This document shows positions 10,401 through 22,338 of a DNA stretch of 64,000 bases, in pieces. Made by a program: the position numbers and the translations under genes. The notes beneath the pieces were generated by a model. It was not told the origin of the DNA, ran no database searches, and was given only the letters and a program-made list of their open reading frames with translations. Position 1 is the first letter of the stretch, and each line of letters begins with the position of its first letter. This DNA comes from Rhodocollybia butyracea (taxonomy: Eukaryota; Basidiomycota; Agaricomycetes; Agaricales; Omphalotaceae), in assembly GCA_015501585.1 (NCBI GenBank), contig JADNRY010000042.1, positions 124,001-188,000 on the forward strand, in the 5' to 3' direction.

Positions 10401-12017
10401 TCTTGCAACCAGATGCAACGCACAGGCCAGAGCTTCGAGCTTTGACAAAGCACTCCTCTCCTTCAAAGAGAATGGTGTGTTTGCGCTTGTCAGTGAGCTG
10501 AGAGACAGAAATCAGAGTGGCGGCAAGATCCGGGACGTGTAGCGTTATTTGGGTATTTACGTGTAGGTATGCGAAAGATGCTATAAAACAACCTAACAAA
10601 AGTAGTCAAGTCGAGGGCAAGAAACTTGTCTTATTGAATAAATATATCTGGCTTATATACTGAGTAGAGAGAGTTTAATACGAAAAATAGATGAAACAGA
10701 TACGGAGAGAGACGGAAAGAGAGTGGAACAGAGGAATCTGGCTCAGAAAGGAAACTCCAGCCTATATATGGTACACACGATAAAGAAATGGTCCATTCTT
10801 GGGTATATATCAGAGGTAAAATATGAACTTGTGAGGATTAACATAGTTTTAGAGTGTTTTGATCCGAGCAAGGTTTCTCCGATTACTCCACAATTCTCCG
10901 GGGTCAGGAGTACCTTTACGCTTCATGATCACTTGCCGCCCGGTTTCCCTTGGGTGAGTTTCATTCTATTCCTCGGATAGTTCTGTCCATCCTGAGTGTG
11001 ATTAACATTCTCTCGAGAAGGCCAGTTGTCTAGCTTTCCAACAACACCACTTATGATAGTCTCGAGCAACTGCACTGAGTATGTATAAGTGATTCCCAAT
11101 AGTTGGCTTTAACGGATAAGACCTTCCATGTATGATTTCTAAGATCAAATGTTTTGATTTGCCAAGGCTATCCCGGTACATAGCTTTCCGCAGGACCGCC
11201 AAGCATGTTTCTACCGTCCTCACGGTTACGACCGGTGCCGCGAATAGACCTCTATGGTTTCCTCGGGATTGTTCTGGTCCATTGTTACGGACTGTAAAGT
11301 CCACATCTTAACATAGCTTGTTGGGGGGTCTTAGTGCGAGGGATGTCTTCCCTCATAATTCCTTCCCTTGAGTAACATGTTGGCTTAGTACTTATCCTGC
11401 TTCAAGATGTCCTGTAGTTTAGAGAGTATGCACTCTTGGGTATAACTAGATTGACGATCTAGCGTTACATCTCCGGGCAGCCCAGGTATCCTCGCTAGCT
11501 TGGCTCTAGGCTATGCTTGTGGGTGTACCTTCACGGCTCGCTGAGTATTATTGTTAAGTTCTTTGCCTCGGCAACAGCTATCATGCTCGGGCTCAGTATA
11601 ACTCTCTTATTGCATTGTATAACATGTACAAAGTGTCAAAATGTATGGTTACACACCTTAGGCCAATTTTAGGCCTAATAGCGTATTGGGTAGAAAACCA
11701 GTGATGATTCCATCCGGCGTATCCATGAGGTACTGAAGAGTACCCTTACCAACAGCATAAATGGTAGACGCGTCTCCAAGATGAATGGGGATGGGTTTGT
11801 CGAGTTTGGTGTACGAACTGTCTTTGAACCAGTCATGACATGGACTTAGGTGGCAAGAGCACCCAGAGTCAATGTAACTTTTGTTGTTGCTTGTCTTGGC
11901 AAGGAAGGTGGCAACATCAGTGGAGATAAAGACATGGACAGAATCAGAACTTGAATGACGGACAGAGGGAAATTCTGAGTAGGTGGAAGCGAATTTTGCA
12001 CTGACCTCCTCATCCAA
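7420..12017 (-). pseudogene. Copia pol (protease, integrase, RT, RNase H), broken
   Basis: Reading leftward: protease-like block with YIDSGCSCHLS at about 11880; after the insert a GAG-pre-integrase region with the HHCC zinc pattern (HHCLGH...CKSC, about 10310-10190) and the first integrase Asp in LVHSDVCGP (about 10110); degraded integrase tail to about 9580; a low-complexity linker 8915-9420; reverse transcriptase 8900-8100 with KARLVARGF and the catalytic YIDD motif (about 8410); and RNase H with the STEAEYMAL motif (about 7750) and a KHIQLHHHF block. At least five frameshifts or stops divide the frame. The RT/RNase H part (7351-8913) is still one 520-codon open frame. Confidence 0.85.
10546..11678. 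mobile_element. Unclassified 1,133-bp insertion in Copia pol, 6-bp TSD
   Basis: TAGCGT occurs immediately left (10540-10545) and right (11679-11684) of the segment. Removing the insert and one copy joins the protease and integrase parts in frame (FLPNTLHVPDL across the junction). The insert has no coding frame and no clear TG..CA or long TIR ends. It contains an AATAAATATA-like box near 10635. A solo LTR or a SINE/LARD-like unit of unknown family is possible. Confidence 0.65.
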
Positions 12018-12035
12018 TGAGCTATCGCTATCAGA

Positions 12036-12960
12036 GTGTTGGGCGGCAGCGGCAGTAGGCTTCCTACTAGATCTCCCACTGCTTCTAGGAGCGGATGCAG
12101 TGCGGCGGGATGCTTCCCCATCTCGCTTCTTGTGGTTACAATCTTTGACAAGGTGAGGACCTTTGTGACAGTAGGAACAGAGCGGACCTTTCTTGGGTTT
12201 CTTCTTTGGTTTAGATTTCCCTCTAACGGTGGCAGCGTTAGCCGCCTCGGAAGAATCATCACCGGAAGTGAGATGTCAATACTCCGCAATGAGGCGGGAG
12301 GTGACAAAAGAAGAGGTGAGCTTGTTTGTTTCAGTAATGGCAGCAAGAGTGACAATGGTAAACATCTCCCAAGTGTTAGGAGAGTCATTGACAGTACAAG
12401 GAAGAGAAGTGAGCATAAGTTCCGCAAGGAACTGGTCTCCAAAAGCGTCAGTGTCAGAGAGCTTCTTGTTCTCAAGAGCATAGAAGTTAACATGATCCTG
12501 CATGTTATCACCATATTCATACCGTTTATCCATCATACCATGCTTGATATAGAAGGCTTCAAGACCAGCGGTGGTGCCAGCATGAGCTTCCTTAAGCTTA
12601 GTCCAGACGTCCTTGGCAGATGTGAGCTTTTCAATGAGAAGAAGCTGTTACGGCGCAAGGTGCTCTTTGATGATCCCAATAGCCTTGTCATTACGAGTAA
12701 TTGATTCCTTGTAGGATCGCATATCCTCCCTGTGATCACATCTAACAGCAGCCCTGTCAATGGCAGAGGCGTCATTAGGCAATGGACGAGGATCGGAAGG
12801 TTTATGATAGACAGACATCTCTCCACTGCAGAATCTCCAGACCATAGCCCTCTGGAGCTTGCCAGAAATAGGGCCAACCCATCGAGAATAGGTCCCATAG
12901 GTAAGGGTAAGGATTTGAATGGAATCTGATGATGTGGCAGATGTGGGGGACATGTGGATG
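12036..12960 (-). pseudogene. Copia gag with CCHC zinc knuckle, frameshifted
   Basis: Fragments in shifted frames cover a UBN2-type Gag: a start region with GTYSRWVGPISGKLQRAM (about 12900), a middle part (MMDKRYEYGDNMQDHVN region, 12276-12536), and a zinc knuckle CSYCHKGPHLVKDC (CX2CX4HX4C, about 12180-12139). At least two frameshifts occur. The role in an intact element is RNA packaging in virus-like particles. Confidence 0.75.
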
Positions 12961-13081
12961 AATGTATGGGATGTGTAGGTGAATGAACGAGTGTGAGAGT
13001 GAAATGAGTGTGTTCCGAGGTCTTGTGCGCAGTAGAGAAGCTTCATTAATTCAGTACTACAGGCTACCGGGGCCCATAACC

Positions 13082-13343
13082 TATTGAAACTATTGAAATA
13101 AAAGAGAGTTCTAGGTACATAGTCAGTAATAAGTACAAGAAATAAAGAATGTGAGTACTAACCTCGGTGACAGTGGTAGAACGATGCTGAGGTGTCAATA
13201 TATGTAAAATACAATTAAAAGAATGTGTCACATGGGATGTATGTAAGTAACGTAATGAAAGCAGAAAATATTCTGGTTTCGTTACGGCATGAATCCACGA
13301 ACATATAGATGACATAACAAGATAAGATCATCAACTTTTAACA
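13082..13343 (-). repeat. Copia 5' LTR (262 bp)
   Basis: In element orientation it starts TGTTAAAAG and ends CAATA, followed by the GGTTATGGGCC primer-site-like sequence. It is bordered on the right by the TSD GCTCC (13344-13348). Confidence 0.85.
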
Positions 13344-13554
13344 GCTCCCAGACCCAACCCAATCCTGACATAATTAATGAGCTGTTTTAGGGAGGTGACG
13401 GAAGGGGTGGGCTGTTCTGAAGTGAGCAACCGGAGCTCTACCCTGTTCTACTGGACTCAAGACCCTGTTGAGATCAGATGGCGCTACCGGCTTACATTTG
13501 ATTTCACTTGTGAGTGACTTGTGAGTAAGAGGGCGAGTGGAATTGAGCAGCCCT

Positions 13555-14150
13555 TAAAATCATGAAAAAATCGTGAAAAATGCCGAAAATATTGGACAAT
13601 GGGAAACCATGCAGAAAGATGTTTTTGGCTAGCTAGGTGCCTAAAATCGTGAAAAAATCGTAAAAAATGCTGAATATATTCTGGGTGGCATGCGGGGGGC
13701 GCGGCGCATGAGCGGGAGTGTGGGAAACCATGTGTAAATGCTCCTGTAAATCGAAAAAAATGCAGTAAAATGCCGGAAAAATCGCGAGAAAATGCTCAAA
13801 AAGTCCAGGGCATGGATACACTATGGGGGCATCGGTGCACGTGCAGGAACGTGGGAATCCATGTGTAAATGCTCCTGTAAATCGAAAAAATACCCCAAAA
13901 ATAGAGGAAAAAATGCCGGAAAAATGAGGAAAATTTCCGGAAAAGGTGATACACCATAGTGGCATCTAACTATGTCATATGGCACTCATATGGGATCACT
14001 GGGTGGCTATATTTACCAAAAAAGCTGAGAAAAGCACAAAAAAAGCGAAATATGGCCTGTAAAAAGACCAAACAGAGATATGGATACTAGTCATATGCAA
14101 ACCCATTCCCAATGATTTGGCCTCATTACAGGTGCATATATGTACAATCC
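13555..14150. repeat. A-rich minisatellite-like region
   Basis: Two kinds of repeats alternate: ATCGTGAAAAAATCG-type units (13558-13670), and a GGGAAACCATGTGTAAATGC unit followed by TCCTGTAAATCGAAAAAA at about 13727 and again at about 13852 (period near 125 bp). No coding capacity is credible in it. Confidence 0.65.
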
Positions 14151-14272
14151 TCGAAAAAATGCTTCATAAATGCACCATTAATTCAGATATGGGAATTGGG
14201 ATGCAGGATATGGATAAAAATTGGTGGAAAGCTGTATCTTGGATCGATGATTCCACCTTTAAATTCCCACAG

Positions 14273-17207
14273 TCAATAAGGAATAAGAATAGACTTGTTG
14301 ATAACATGAAGAAAACCACTTGCCTCATTGGTCCAATCTTGTATGTGCTCGGGAGGTTCTGGCTGTTCTTCTGGGAGAGGTTCTTGGCAAGACACACCAT
14401 CTGCTGCAATACAATCTGTGGGGACGTGAACCATAGTGAATGAAAAGAGGAGGATACTCACTATCCAGCGATTAATTGTCGTGTTTGGTTGAATATCCGG
14501 GTGGTTAAGCATACCACGGATGTACAAGGTGTTGACCTTGACTATCAAGTGAGGTGCTCCAACAATCCATAAGCGTGTTGCTCTAAGAGAGCTGAATAGA
14601 CCATAGAGTTTGAGCTTCACTTGGCTATAGTTAGGCTTGTGCGCAGTAAGTGTAATGGACCCAAATCTGTTAACAAACCAAACAAGAGGGTCCGTAATAT
14701 CCTGCTGCATCAGGACATACCATGCACAAATTTTACTAGTGTCCACAGATAGGATAATCAGTGCTTTGGAGTTGTACTCCAGAGGACGGATTGCAGAAGA
14801 GGAAGCCAACGCATCCTTGAGATCTTGCTGCGCTGAAGCCTCGAGTTGTCCAAATTGGAAGGGAATATCCTTTCTAGTTAACTGTACTAATGGTTCCGCA
14901 AGTTCAGCAAATCACGGGATGAACATACGGCAGACGCCAACTGTTCCCACAAATGCCCGAACGTCAGACAGACACAACAGCAGACCCCAGGTAGACACCT
15001 TTTCAATATGGGAGGGATCAATGATATGTCCCTCATAAGAGCACAAATGACCAGTGATTATAGCTTTTGGCACAGCAATAATGGTCTTTGGACCAGAGAA
15101 TGTTTCTCCAACATAAGAGATTTGAGTAAGAATCCTATTAGCATCATGGAGGTGCTCCCAGACAAATCGCCGTATACCCGGATTTTGAGGAATAACTTCA
15201 TAACCTCCGCCAGGCAATTCATACCAAGTATGGGGACCTCTGACATTGACATCGTTGACATATGGCATGGTAATGTCTGGAATTTTGGGTTGGAATATAA
15301 ATGTGACATTGCTGTGAAAGACTTGAAGAGAATTGGTCCAACCCATGGGATAGAAGTGAGACAGAGAGAGCCTAATGGTGTCTGAAAAGTGGTCAAGTCT
15401 CCGGATAAGACAGCTATATGATGGTGGTCATATCCTACAAAAACATTGAGTGAAGTGGGGATAGACCAACAAGCAAAATGCTCAGTGAGATTTTTGAGAA
15501 TTGGGGGAATAGAGGAATCATGTATAGCTACAGCATTTAGGGGCTGCAAGTCATGGACAATACACGTCTTTCTTCATAACTGTGAACCAGCGGGAATGAT
15601 ACGATGAACTTGAAGGTTCATAAACACCTGAAGCAATCTTATCCTTGACTATTTTCTTCTCCGTAAGACCTGGAGGGATTGGAAGAGTAGGGACATGCCA
15701 AGGAATGTGTTCAATGACAGGGATTTTGACTGGCAGGAAATATTCATGATTGAGATATCCCTTTTCGGACTTGTTCCACGCAAATGCGTGGTTTTGAATG
15801 GACATAAGATGATGCATGGCCTTTATTTCCTCTGGCCATAGAAAAGACTTGTCTAGAGAATTGTCTATAAAAGACATTCTCTCGGCAGTGTATTGACCAG
15901 TTGGAAGAAATGGGGGTGGAATAGGATTCAAGAGAGCGAGATTTTTGAGGGAATCAGATGGGAAATGACGGAGGATACGGAAATCCCTGGGGAGAGTAGT
16001 TGGTATGGGTCTAACCCATTGCACAACAGGCTTGTACCTTTTCTTTGCAGCCGCAAAGACCGGATTCTCAGTACTTTTGGAGGAGGAAAAACTATTATAC
16101 ATTGGAAGAGAATCAATAGAAAAGGCAGGGTCAAGAGAAATAGAATTAGGAACTATAGTACACTGAGAAAAGGAATCATAAGTAGAGGAATCAAAGAAAG
16201 ACTTGACATAACCATCAAGAAGAGACAAAATCAAGATATCTGGATTGGGAATTGGACCAAGGGAACTAGAGATGAGAGAGAGAGTAATGGATCGGTGAAT
16301 ATCTGAGGTCGACAGATCAATTGATAGATCTAAATTTTGAATATCAAGGATCAAGGAACATTGATCCCTGTCATGCAAAATGTTGAAGTCGGACTGTAAG
16401 GGAAGCGGAGATCCTAGATAGAATACTTCCCCTACACTTTCACTACTTATTTCCTCCAGACTCTCTTGTCCCCTTCCAAAAATGAGGAGGTTCAGGAGGA
16501 ATCATCGGAATAGTCACTGATTTGAATGTATTCAGATCAGTGATAGTGTAGTGTTGATCTCTGGATAAGAGATTCCGGATGATGGCCTGAGTAAGTACCT
16601 CGAAAGGATGGCCAATCAAGACACCATAGGCAGGGGAAGGGACAATATGGACTTGAAGGAAGACTTGGACCTCTCTGAACCGGAAAGGGACATCTCTAAT
16701 GAGACCGAGCGTGAAATCCATAATGCCATTGGCACTTTGTAAGGGAATAGTGAATCCAGGGTCAAACAATAACCCAATGACATTACACGCCATATCCAAC
16801 ATGGCAACAATGCTACAACCGCTGTCAACTACACAATGTATGGCACAATCCCTGATGACCGCATTCAATGCTCAAATACTCAAGCTTTCTTTTGCCACAT
16901 AATAGCCATTCCCTTCTTTTGAACCTGGGAAATCCTCCAGGAAAGCGGTCTGAACCAGCATGGACTGTTGACCATTATCTAGACTAGACGAAACAGAATG
17001 ACAAGAACCTGGGAGGACTAAGAACAAGTCAGACGGGTCTTCAAGAAGGGAACCATCCACTCCAACATGCCAGCCTGTAATGCTATCTTTAACCTTTCGG
17101 CAATAGTCTGGGGCGGCTGCTAGGAGATCATCTTGCTGTATGGATACCATTCCCAAGAGACCAGCCTGGATAATTCTCTTGATAGCTTCCTCAGTCTCAA
17201 TCAGCAA
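14273..17207 (-). pseudogene. Gypsy protease-RT-RNase H, broken
   Basis: Protease-like part 16443-16868 with the active-site DSG (VVDSGCSIVAM) and a YGVLIGHPFEVLTQA block. RT N-terminal part 15551-16378 with KKRYKPVVQWVRPIP and PVIEHIPWHVP. RT core 14912-15549 with IVHDLQPLNAV, the DLTTFQTPLGSL block and, at the catalytic site, YVND in place of YxDD, so the second catalytic Asp is retained but the first is changed to Asn. RNase H 14273-14809 with DTSKICAWYVL, RFGSITL and HVPTDCIAADG. Several stops and frameshifts divide the parts, so it is inactive. Confidence 0.8.
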
Positions 17208-17342
17208 ACGGAACTTATAGTTCCTAGACTCTTCTTTTGGATTACCAATAGAACACTCTTGAGGAGGAACATAGTTAGGAGGAATTTTGCCAATGATTGG
17301 CTTAGGAGGCTTGACTGGGCCAGATGGTATGGGAGGAATTGG

Positions 17343-19533
17343 TTAAGACAGTTCAGGAGGTTGAGTAGATTTCGGAGTAGAAACAGAAGGTGAAGACTTT
17401 TTCAATGAATCAGCCCCTTTCTGTTTAGCCACTCTTCTAGTCTCTACTTTATAGACTAATTGCTTCATCAACTTGAGCTCAGACTCTGTAACCTTAGAGT
17501 CTGATTCTGAGATGCAAGACACGGCTTTGGCAAACATAGTAGGTCCTTGATAACCTTTCAAGTAATATGGAGAGTGAGAACTAACATCTATTCCAGCTAA
17601 CCCGACGGTAGATACTGGAGTAGACAATGGCGACTCAAGGATCCATGTTTTTGCTTCAGGACAATCCTTGAAGTACTTCTCAAAGGAAGATTTCAACGGG
17701 CCTTTATTATAGGGGCATATATTGGGAAGATGACCTCTGCCCTTCAACTGGACAAAACCTCCGGAATCCCGCTCAACACAACCATTCTCTACCCATTCAG
17801 TGAGATTCCTACAATCATCGAAGGTCAGTTTATCACACCTATCCCAAAAACATCTCTTCGGCCTATCAAACTTCGATGGCTCTGAAGAATTGGAACTGGA
17901 AGATGTGGAGCTGGCCGGAGGCAAAATTCCAACAAACACCAATAGGGAATCCATTATTTGTCAGGAAGCGGACTATGCACCTTAAAGGGAAACAAGCGCG
18001 CCAGAGCGCTTAATAGGACTCAGCTAATACAATGGATCGGCATCGCTCTATCAGTCAATATACTATGCTAATCGGAGATGTGATCAGTGATTAGACACTC
18101 CACGGAACCGTTTTGGTGTATACTTAATTGTCTGAATGACTCGTGTCATATTAAGTAGCTATACATATTTATACATAGTCATAAGTAGTCAATTTTCGGT
18201 ACCGTAAGTAGAGAGTCATTTCTATACTAAACTAGTCATGTAAGGGAACCGGGGGCTACCGAAACACTATAAAAAGGACCTGTGATTCGATTCTGGTTCC
18301 CCAGACTTCTTATTTTGTAACCATCATCTTGTGAATATACACTCTGACTACTATCTTGAGAGAACACCTTGAGGACTATCCATTAACTTGATACTTATTG
18401 AGCATTACCACTAAGTATATTGTTTTGAAGCCTATATTGAGTATTATTCCAGTATAGTGATCTTACCAGCATCCCTGACGAGTTACTGAGCTATTCCAGT
18501 AATACTTACAACCTACCACACCTATTGTGACGATTACTGAGTTTTTCCAGTAATACTTACAATTTATTACACCTGTTGAGACTGTAGCAATCCAGTATAT
18601 ATCAACCCTAAGGCTAATCTACTGCCTAGTGAACCCGAAACTTGAGTATATAAATTACAGTGTTGGCAAAGGAGAATTGTATTCAACTCTTCACATTATT
18701 TTAATGAGTGCGTTGTATGGATCTGGTTCTGACTTAACCTTCTTCTTTGACGCTGACTTCTCGGAACCAGTAGAAGTTTTCCCAATCTCAGACAGACCTC
18801 CTCCTATCACAGAAGTGGAGGCGTCTGACAAGAGAAAATCTATTGCTGTCCGTATTTCTGCGATAGTATAAGCATCACCTTTTGCCTTTGTGGGGTGAAG
18901 TACTTGGAGATGAGTATCCAGGCGGGTCCTAACCGAATCGGGGAACGCCTAAACATAAAAGCTAGCAAGTTGTACGGCGGATAGGATGTCATGATCTGCC
19001 AATGATTTAGCAGTAGTGGCAAATTCTCTGTGGTATTGGGTGAGTAATTGGGTATTAGAAACTCCTTCTTTAGCATGCTTGACGACGATCTTCTTCAGAT
19101 CCTCAATAGTAGCTTCAGGCAATTTCTCCGCTCCGGGGTAATGAGACAAAACCTTGGTTTTAAACTCAACCCATGTATTTGCAACACCAGAATAAGTATC
19201 TAAAATTCTCCAAAAGCGCATAGTCAGCGCATCAACATATCAGAGGACTTCCTTCTTCATCCTATTGTCGTTGCCAGTGATGCCGGCTTCGTGCGGTATG
19301 GTCTCGTATTCTTCAAAAAAGGTGGGGAGTTGTTCTTCATACTGGGAGTCCCACTTGGGCGCTTTACGCTCGCTGTGGGACAGGAGAGGAGTAGTAGTAG
19401 TAGCCATTTTCAAGGATAGATTTACAGACGGGTCCGGGTAAGAGATCGAATCCGGAAGAGGCTCCTGGACAGGAGACAAATTTAGTGATCCCCGACTCTG
19501 ACCGAAGGGAAGGGAGGGTCTTGTAGGTGTCAA
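17343..19533 (-). pseudogene. Gypsy gag, split by an LTR-like insert
   Basis: The N-terminal part (18710-19533) has the basidiomycete Gypsy Gag pattern: a KMATTTTPLLS start region, LPTFFEEYETI, then WVEFKTKVLSHYPGAEK and LTQYHREF. One stop lies between 19221 and 19240. The C-terminal part (17343-17954) holds a degenerate zinc knuckle CFWDRCDKLTFDDC and a GFVQLKGRGHLP block. The two parts are separated by about 0.7 kb of inserted sequence. Confidence 0.7.
17985..18690 (+). repeat. Solo-LTR-like insert in Gypsy gag (ends uncertain)
   Basis: A promoter-like CTATAAAAAGG lies on the plus strand at about 18269. It is followed by the kind of short repeated units seen in basidiomycete LTR leaders (ACTGAGCTATTCCAGTAATA and variants, 18490-18580). 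I could not place both ends or a target duplication with certainty. Confidence 0.5.
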
Positions 19534-19690
19534 ATGAGTGTTTGATTCTTCAAAAACCGCCAGATCGGGTATCTCTTTCCCACCTGATGTTGAGGCGGCA
19601 TGCCGGTTAGTCCATTTGGTGATTGCCAGATTTCCCCATCCCGATTTGATACAGCCATCGGCTTGAGTTCCCGCCGTGCCTGTGCTGCCC

Positions 19691-19979
19691 CATGAGACGC
19701 CACAGCATGTGCTTTTGCGCCGTAGTATCTTATCTTATCTCAGTCTTATCCTACTTATTACAGCGTTTTCGGAAAACCTTGTCCGAAGCAAAAAGTATGA
19801 TGTAAAAAATAATTCTGAAAAGGGAAGCGCTCGCGCCAGTGCTGCGATTACTACGTGCACTCATGGTCTTCCACCAAATTAGCCAGGATCTCAAGGAGCA
19901 TGCACTTTTTCTACTTGAGAATGGACATCAGGCAGTAGCGGGAAGCTTATCAGCAAGCATATACAGCAGCACAAATCCC
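19691..19979. other. Gypsy 5' remnant and junction to transposase relic
   Basis: It contains CTTATCTTATC repeats and GCGCTCGCGCC-type sequence that look like a decayed Gypsy LTR/leader on the minus strand. No gene is seen. Confidence 0.4.
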
Positions 19980-20640
19980 TGGATTGACGAGATGAGCAAA
20001 GATGCATGAGTGGACAATATATTGAGCTGTGCTGTTCTAGGCAAACGCGCTGTTGTTTCAGCTAATTTTGTTCAAGGGGACTGGTATTCACTTATTGCGG
20101 CTTTGGGAGTTGAAGGATATTCCATCACCGTGTTGTTCCCGGTTCTCTTGATGGTGATGACGCGTTCTTTGATTTTATTATTTCCGATGTGGTATGTCTT
20201 TTGAGTCTAATTTACAGATGTACACTAATGTCTAAGTAGATTCCAATGATGAATCCATTTCCAGGTGACCAAAGTGTTATCATCATGGATAACTGTCAGA
20301 TTCACAAGTGACAAGTCTATGGCTTTGAGTGAAGTTGTTGAGTCTTTGCTATCATATTTCCTTTGAACTTTATAGACAGTTGCTGACTATTCATTCCCAT
20401 TTCCTATGCTGTAAAACTGTATTCTTACCACCATACTTATTCTCCTTCAGTGCAGGTAATGCTCTTGTGTTATAGCTTGTAAGTACATATCAGTCTGATT
20501 TTTTTTTAGTGAAAGGATATCTTACTAGAAGGCACTGGAAACAGGCACAGGACACTAATGACCCAGAGATCTTCCTTCTTGAAGCTACCTCAGCAGTTTC
20601 AGCTGAATCAGCCCAAGGATGGATTAGACACCCTATACCC
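19980..20640 (+). pseudogene. Tc1/mariner-IS630-type DDE transposase relic
   Basis: Fragments in different frames line up with the common Agaricomycete DDE endonuclease of this group: GKRAVVSANFVQGDWYSLIA (about 20042-20098), then a shifted FPGDQSVIIMDNCQIHK block with the second catalytic Asp (about 20260-20310), and finally KGYLTRRHWKQAQ...AQGWIRH (20510-20635), the region just after the third acidic residue. The stretch carrying the third catalytic residue is decayed. No TIRs were located. Confidence 0.75.
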
Positions 20641-21154
20641 CATACTATTTCTGTTTCTTTACATATTTTTTACTTCATAATGACTAACCTGTGTGCCCAT
20701 TGGCATATTATTTATAACTTATGAGATATATCCTGATCAGAGCAGGATCAGAGTGCAGGTAAAAGAGTGACATGAGTTGGACTAAATGAGTGATGGGAGT
20801 TGGCCGAGTAAGTAAGTATACTACAGCAGAACTAGTACAAAACCAAGTTTCAAATCAAATCAGTTCACTGTCACGCTTTGAGGCTCTGGCGGTATTGCTT
20901 GTTCTATACACACACATCTGTATGGATCGTGAGTGTGTAATGAGTCTGCCTATGGGAGACTATCTTGGCCTTGACTACGCGATCCCAGCTGAGCTGGGTA
21001 CTTGGAATGCCTGTAAGGTTGTCACTTGGTTCAAACTCAAGTTTGATCAGGCGGTCCTTGACAGAATCGTTGAATATGTACTTTGTAAGAGCTAACGAAG
21101 TATGCAGTAAGCTACATAGGCTATGAAACAGGTACAAACATATAATAGTGCATG
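20641..21154. other. No recognisable gene
   Basis: A minus-strand open frame (20904-21137, 77 codons, containing KYIFNDSVKDRLIKLEFEP) and a plus-strand one (20790-21095) overlap. Neither matches a family I know. It may be decayed repeat or host sequence. Confidence 0.4.
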
Positions 21155-21322
21155 TTTAAGGGATAGGATCAAGAAATATACCGCAGGATGAGACACTTGT
21201 GGAGTAATGGCCTGAAATACCTAGTCCGGCACTCGGAAAGTCCAATCCTAGTGATCAATCCCGATGATGTCACTGCATTTATGGAAAATCGCGTGACGTC
21301 ATAAGAATCAATTCCAACACTC
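21155..21322 (-). repeat. Copia 3' LTR fragment, probable
   Basis: In minus orientation it starts TGTTGGAATTGATTC directly after a GGAGGGGGAG purine tract, which is a good polypurine tract and LTR start. The other end is uncertain; TGTTTAAGGG at about 21153 would give TG..CA ends. Confidence 0.5.
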
Positions 21323-22330
21323 CCCCTCCAAAGCGAGCTCAGCCCAAGTTCCGAAGCGAAGTGCTTAACCTTTGCAGAAGGTAAAGCTTTAGTGAGAGCG
21401 TCGCGACCATATCCCCGTAGGACCAATAAACCAAATGAATAGAACCTTCGCTGACAACCCAGCGAATAAAATGATAATGAATGTCAATGTGTTTAGTACG
21501 AGCATGATATTGATGATCTTTAGCAAGAGCAATAGCAGATTGATTATCGGAGAAAAGAGTTGTTGGATCACGGAGGGGATAGAAGACTTGAGTCAGAAGG
21601 CTCCGAAGCCAGAGACCTTCCTTGGCGGCATGAGTAGCGGCGACATATTCAGATTCCGGTGACAGCATGCCTGTCCTCTGCCATATTCCCATCTGCATCG
21701 GCATACCCAATCAAGTTTCTCTCTGCTCCGCCATAAGTCAACCATAGGTCCCTTGTACCGTTCAGGTACCTAAACACACGCTTCACAGCGTCCCAGTGCT
21801 CCCGTCCTGGATTCTTGGTGTATTGTGAGAGTGTAGTGACAGCGAACGCAATATCGGGTTGAGTTCCAAGCATCGCCCACATCAGTGAGCCAATAGCTTC
21901 ATGGTAGGGGATGTCGCGCATAGCAGCAATATTGGTAGTGGAAGAGGGAGATTGGGGGAAGAAAGGTGAGCATTTGGATCCATAGGGAGGGAAACAGGCT
22001 TCAGATCGCTGAATCCATATCGGCGGATAATAGAGTCCAGATAGGCGCGCTGTGAGAGCGCCAGAGTTTGGCCCTCGATCCCGAGAATCCAATGTAGAGC
22101 CCCTAAGTCAGTGACTTTGACATGGCTCCGCACACCATTCTTTACCTTCTCAACATCAGCCAATGTTGATCCCACCACTGTACAATCGTCGACATGTACA
22201 GCGATAACAATACTCTTTCCACCTTCCTTCTTGTAGAAGACTGCCTGATCCACTTCGCACTGCTTGAACCCTAACTTGCCAACCAAAATCTCTACCAACC
22301 GGTCTGCTTCAAGCCGTTGTACCCGTATCC
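21323..22330 (-). pseudogene. Copia RT/RNase H fragment, 5'-truncated
   Basis: The end of a Copia pol in overlapping frames: RT thumb side with VHVDDCTVVGST (catalytic VDD) and LGIEG..LSQRAYL at 21882-22298, a SLMWAMLGTQPDIAFAV block at about 21850, then RNase H with SPESEYVAATHAAKE and KHIDIHYHFIRW at 21430-21670. The upstream part of the element is missing beyond 22330. It is a different subfamily from the 7-13 kb Copia. Confidence 0.75.
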
Positions 22331-22338
22331 CTCGTCCT

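Larger units (their letters stand above)
7093..13343 (-). mobile_element. Ty1/Copia LTR retrotransposon, degenerate, minus strand
   Basis: This 6.25-kb element has two LTRs, a perfect 5-bp TSD (GCTCC), and gag and pol in Copia order (gag, protease, integrase, reverse transcriptase, RNase H) on the minus strand. After the 5' LTR the element reads GGTTATGGGCC, a plausible primer-binding site. A purine-rich run precedes the 3' LTR. The LTRs differ by only about 3 percent over their shared part, so insertion is fairly recent, but the frame is broken in several places. A 1.13-kb foreign insert separates protease from integrase. Confidence 0.9.
7015..13554. mobile_element. PIF/Harbinger-type MITE split by a Copia element
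   Basis: The ends are AGGGCTGCTCAATTCC and its inverse GGAATTGAGCAGCCCT, each flanked by TAA. A 3-bp TWA-type duplication and GGGCTG-like ends fit PIF/Harbinger. Inverted similarity extends about 60 bp inward (GTGAAATCAAATGT blocks in both arms). Without the nested Copia the element would be about 0.29 kb and non-coding. Confidence 0.7.
14200..19690 (-). mobile_element. Ty3/Gypsy retrotransposon remnant, no integrase
   Basis: Gag, protease, reverse transcriptase and RNase H follow in Gypsy order on the minus strand, in several shifted frames. The leader with a GTATCAAATCGGGATGGGG stretch lies at about 19630-19655. The pol frame stops after RNase H at about 14270, and A-rich repeats follow, so integrase and the 3' LTR are missing. 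Gag is split by an LTR-like block at 17985-18690. The family is a common one in basidiomycetes. Confidence 0.8.
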
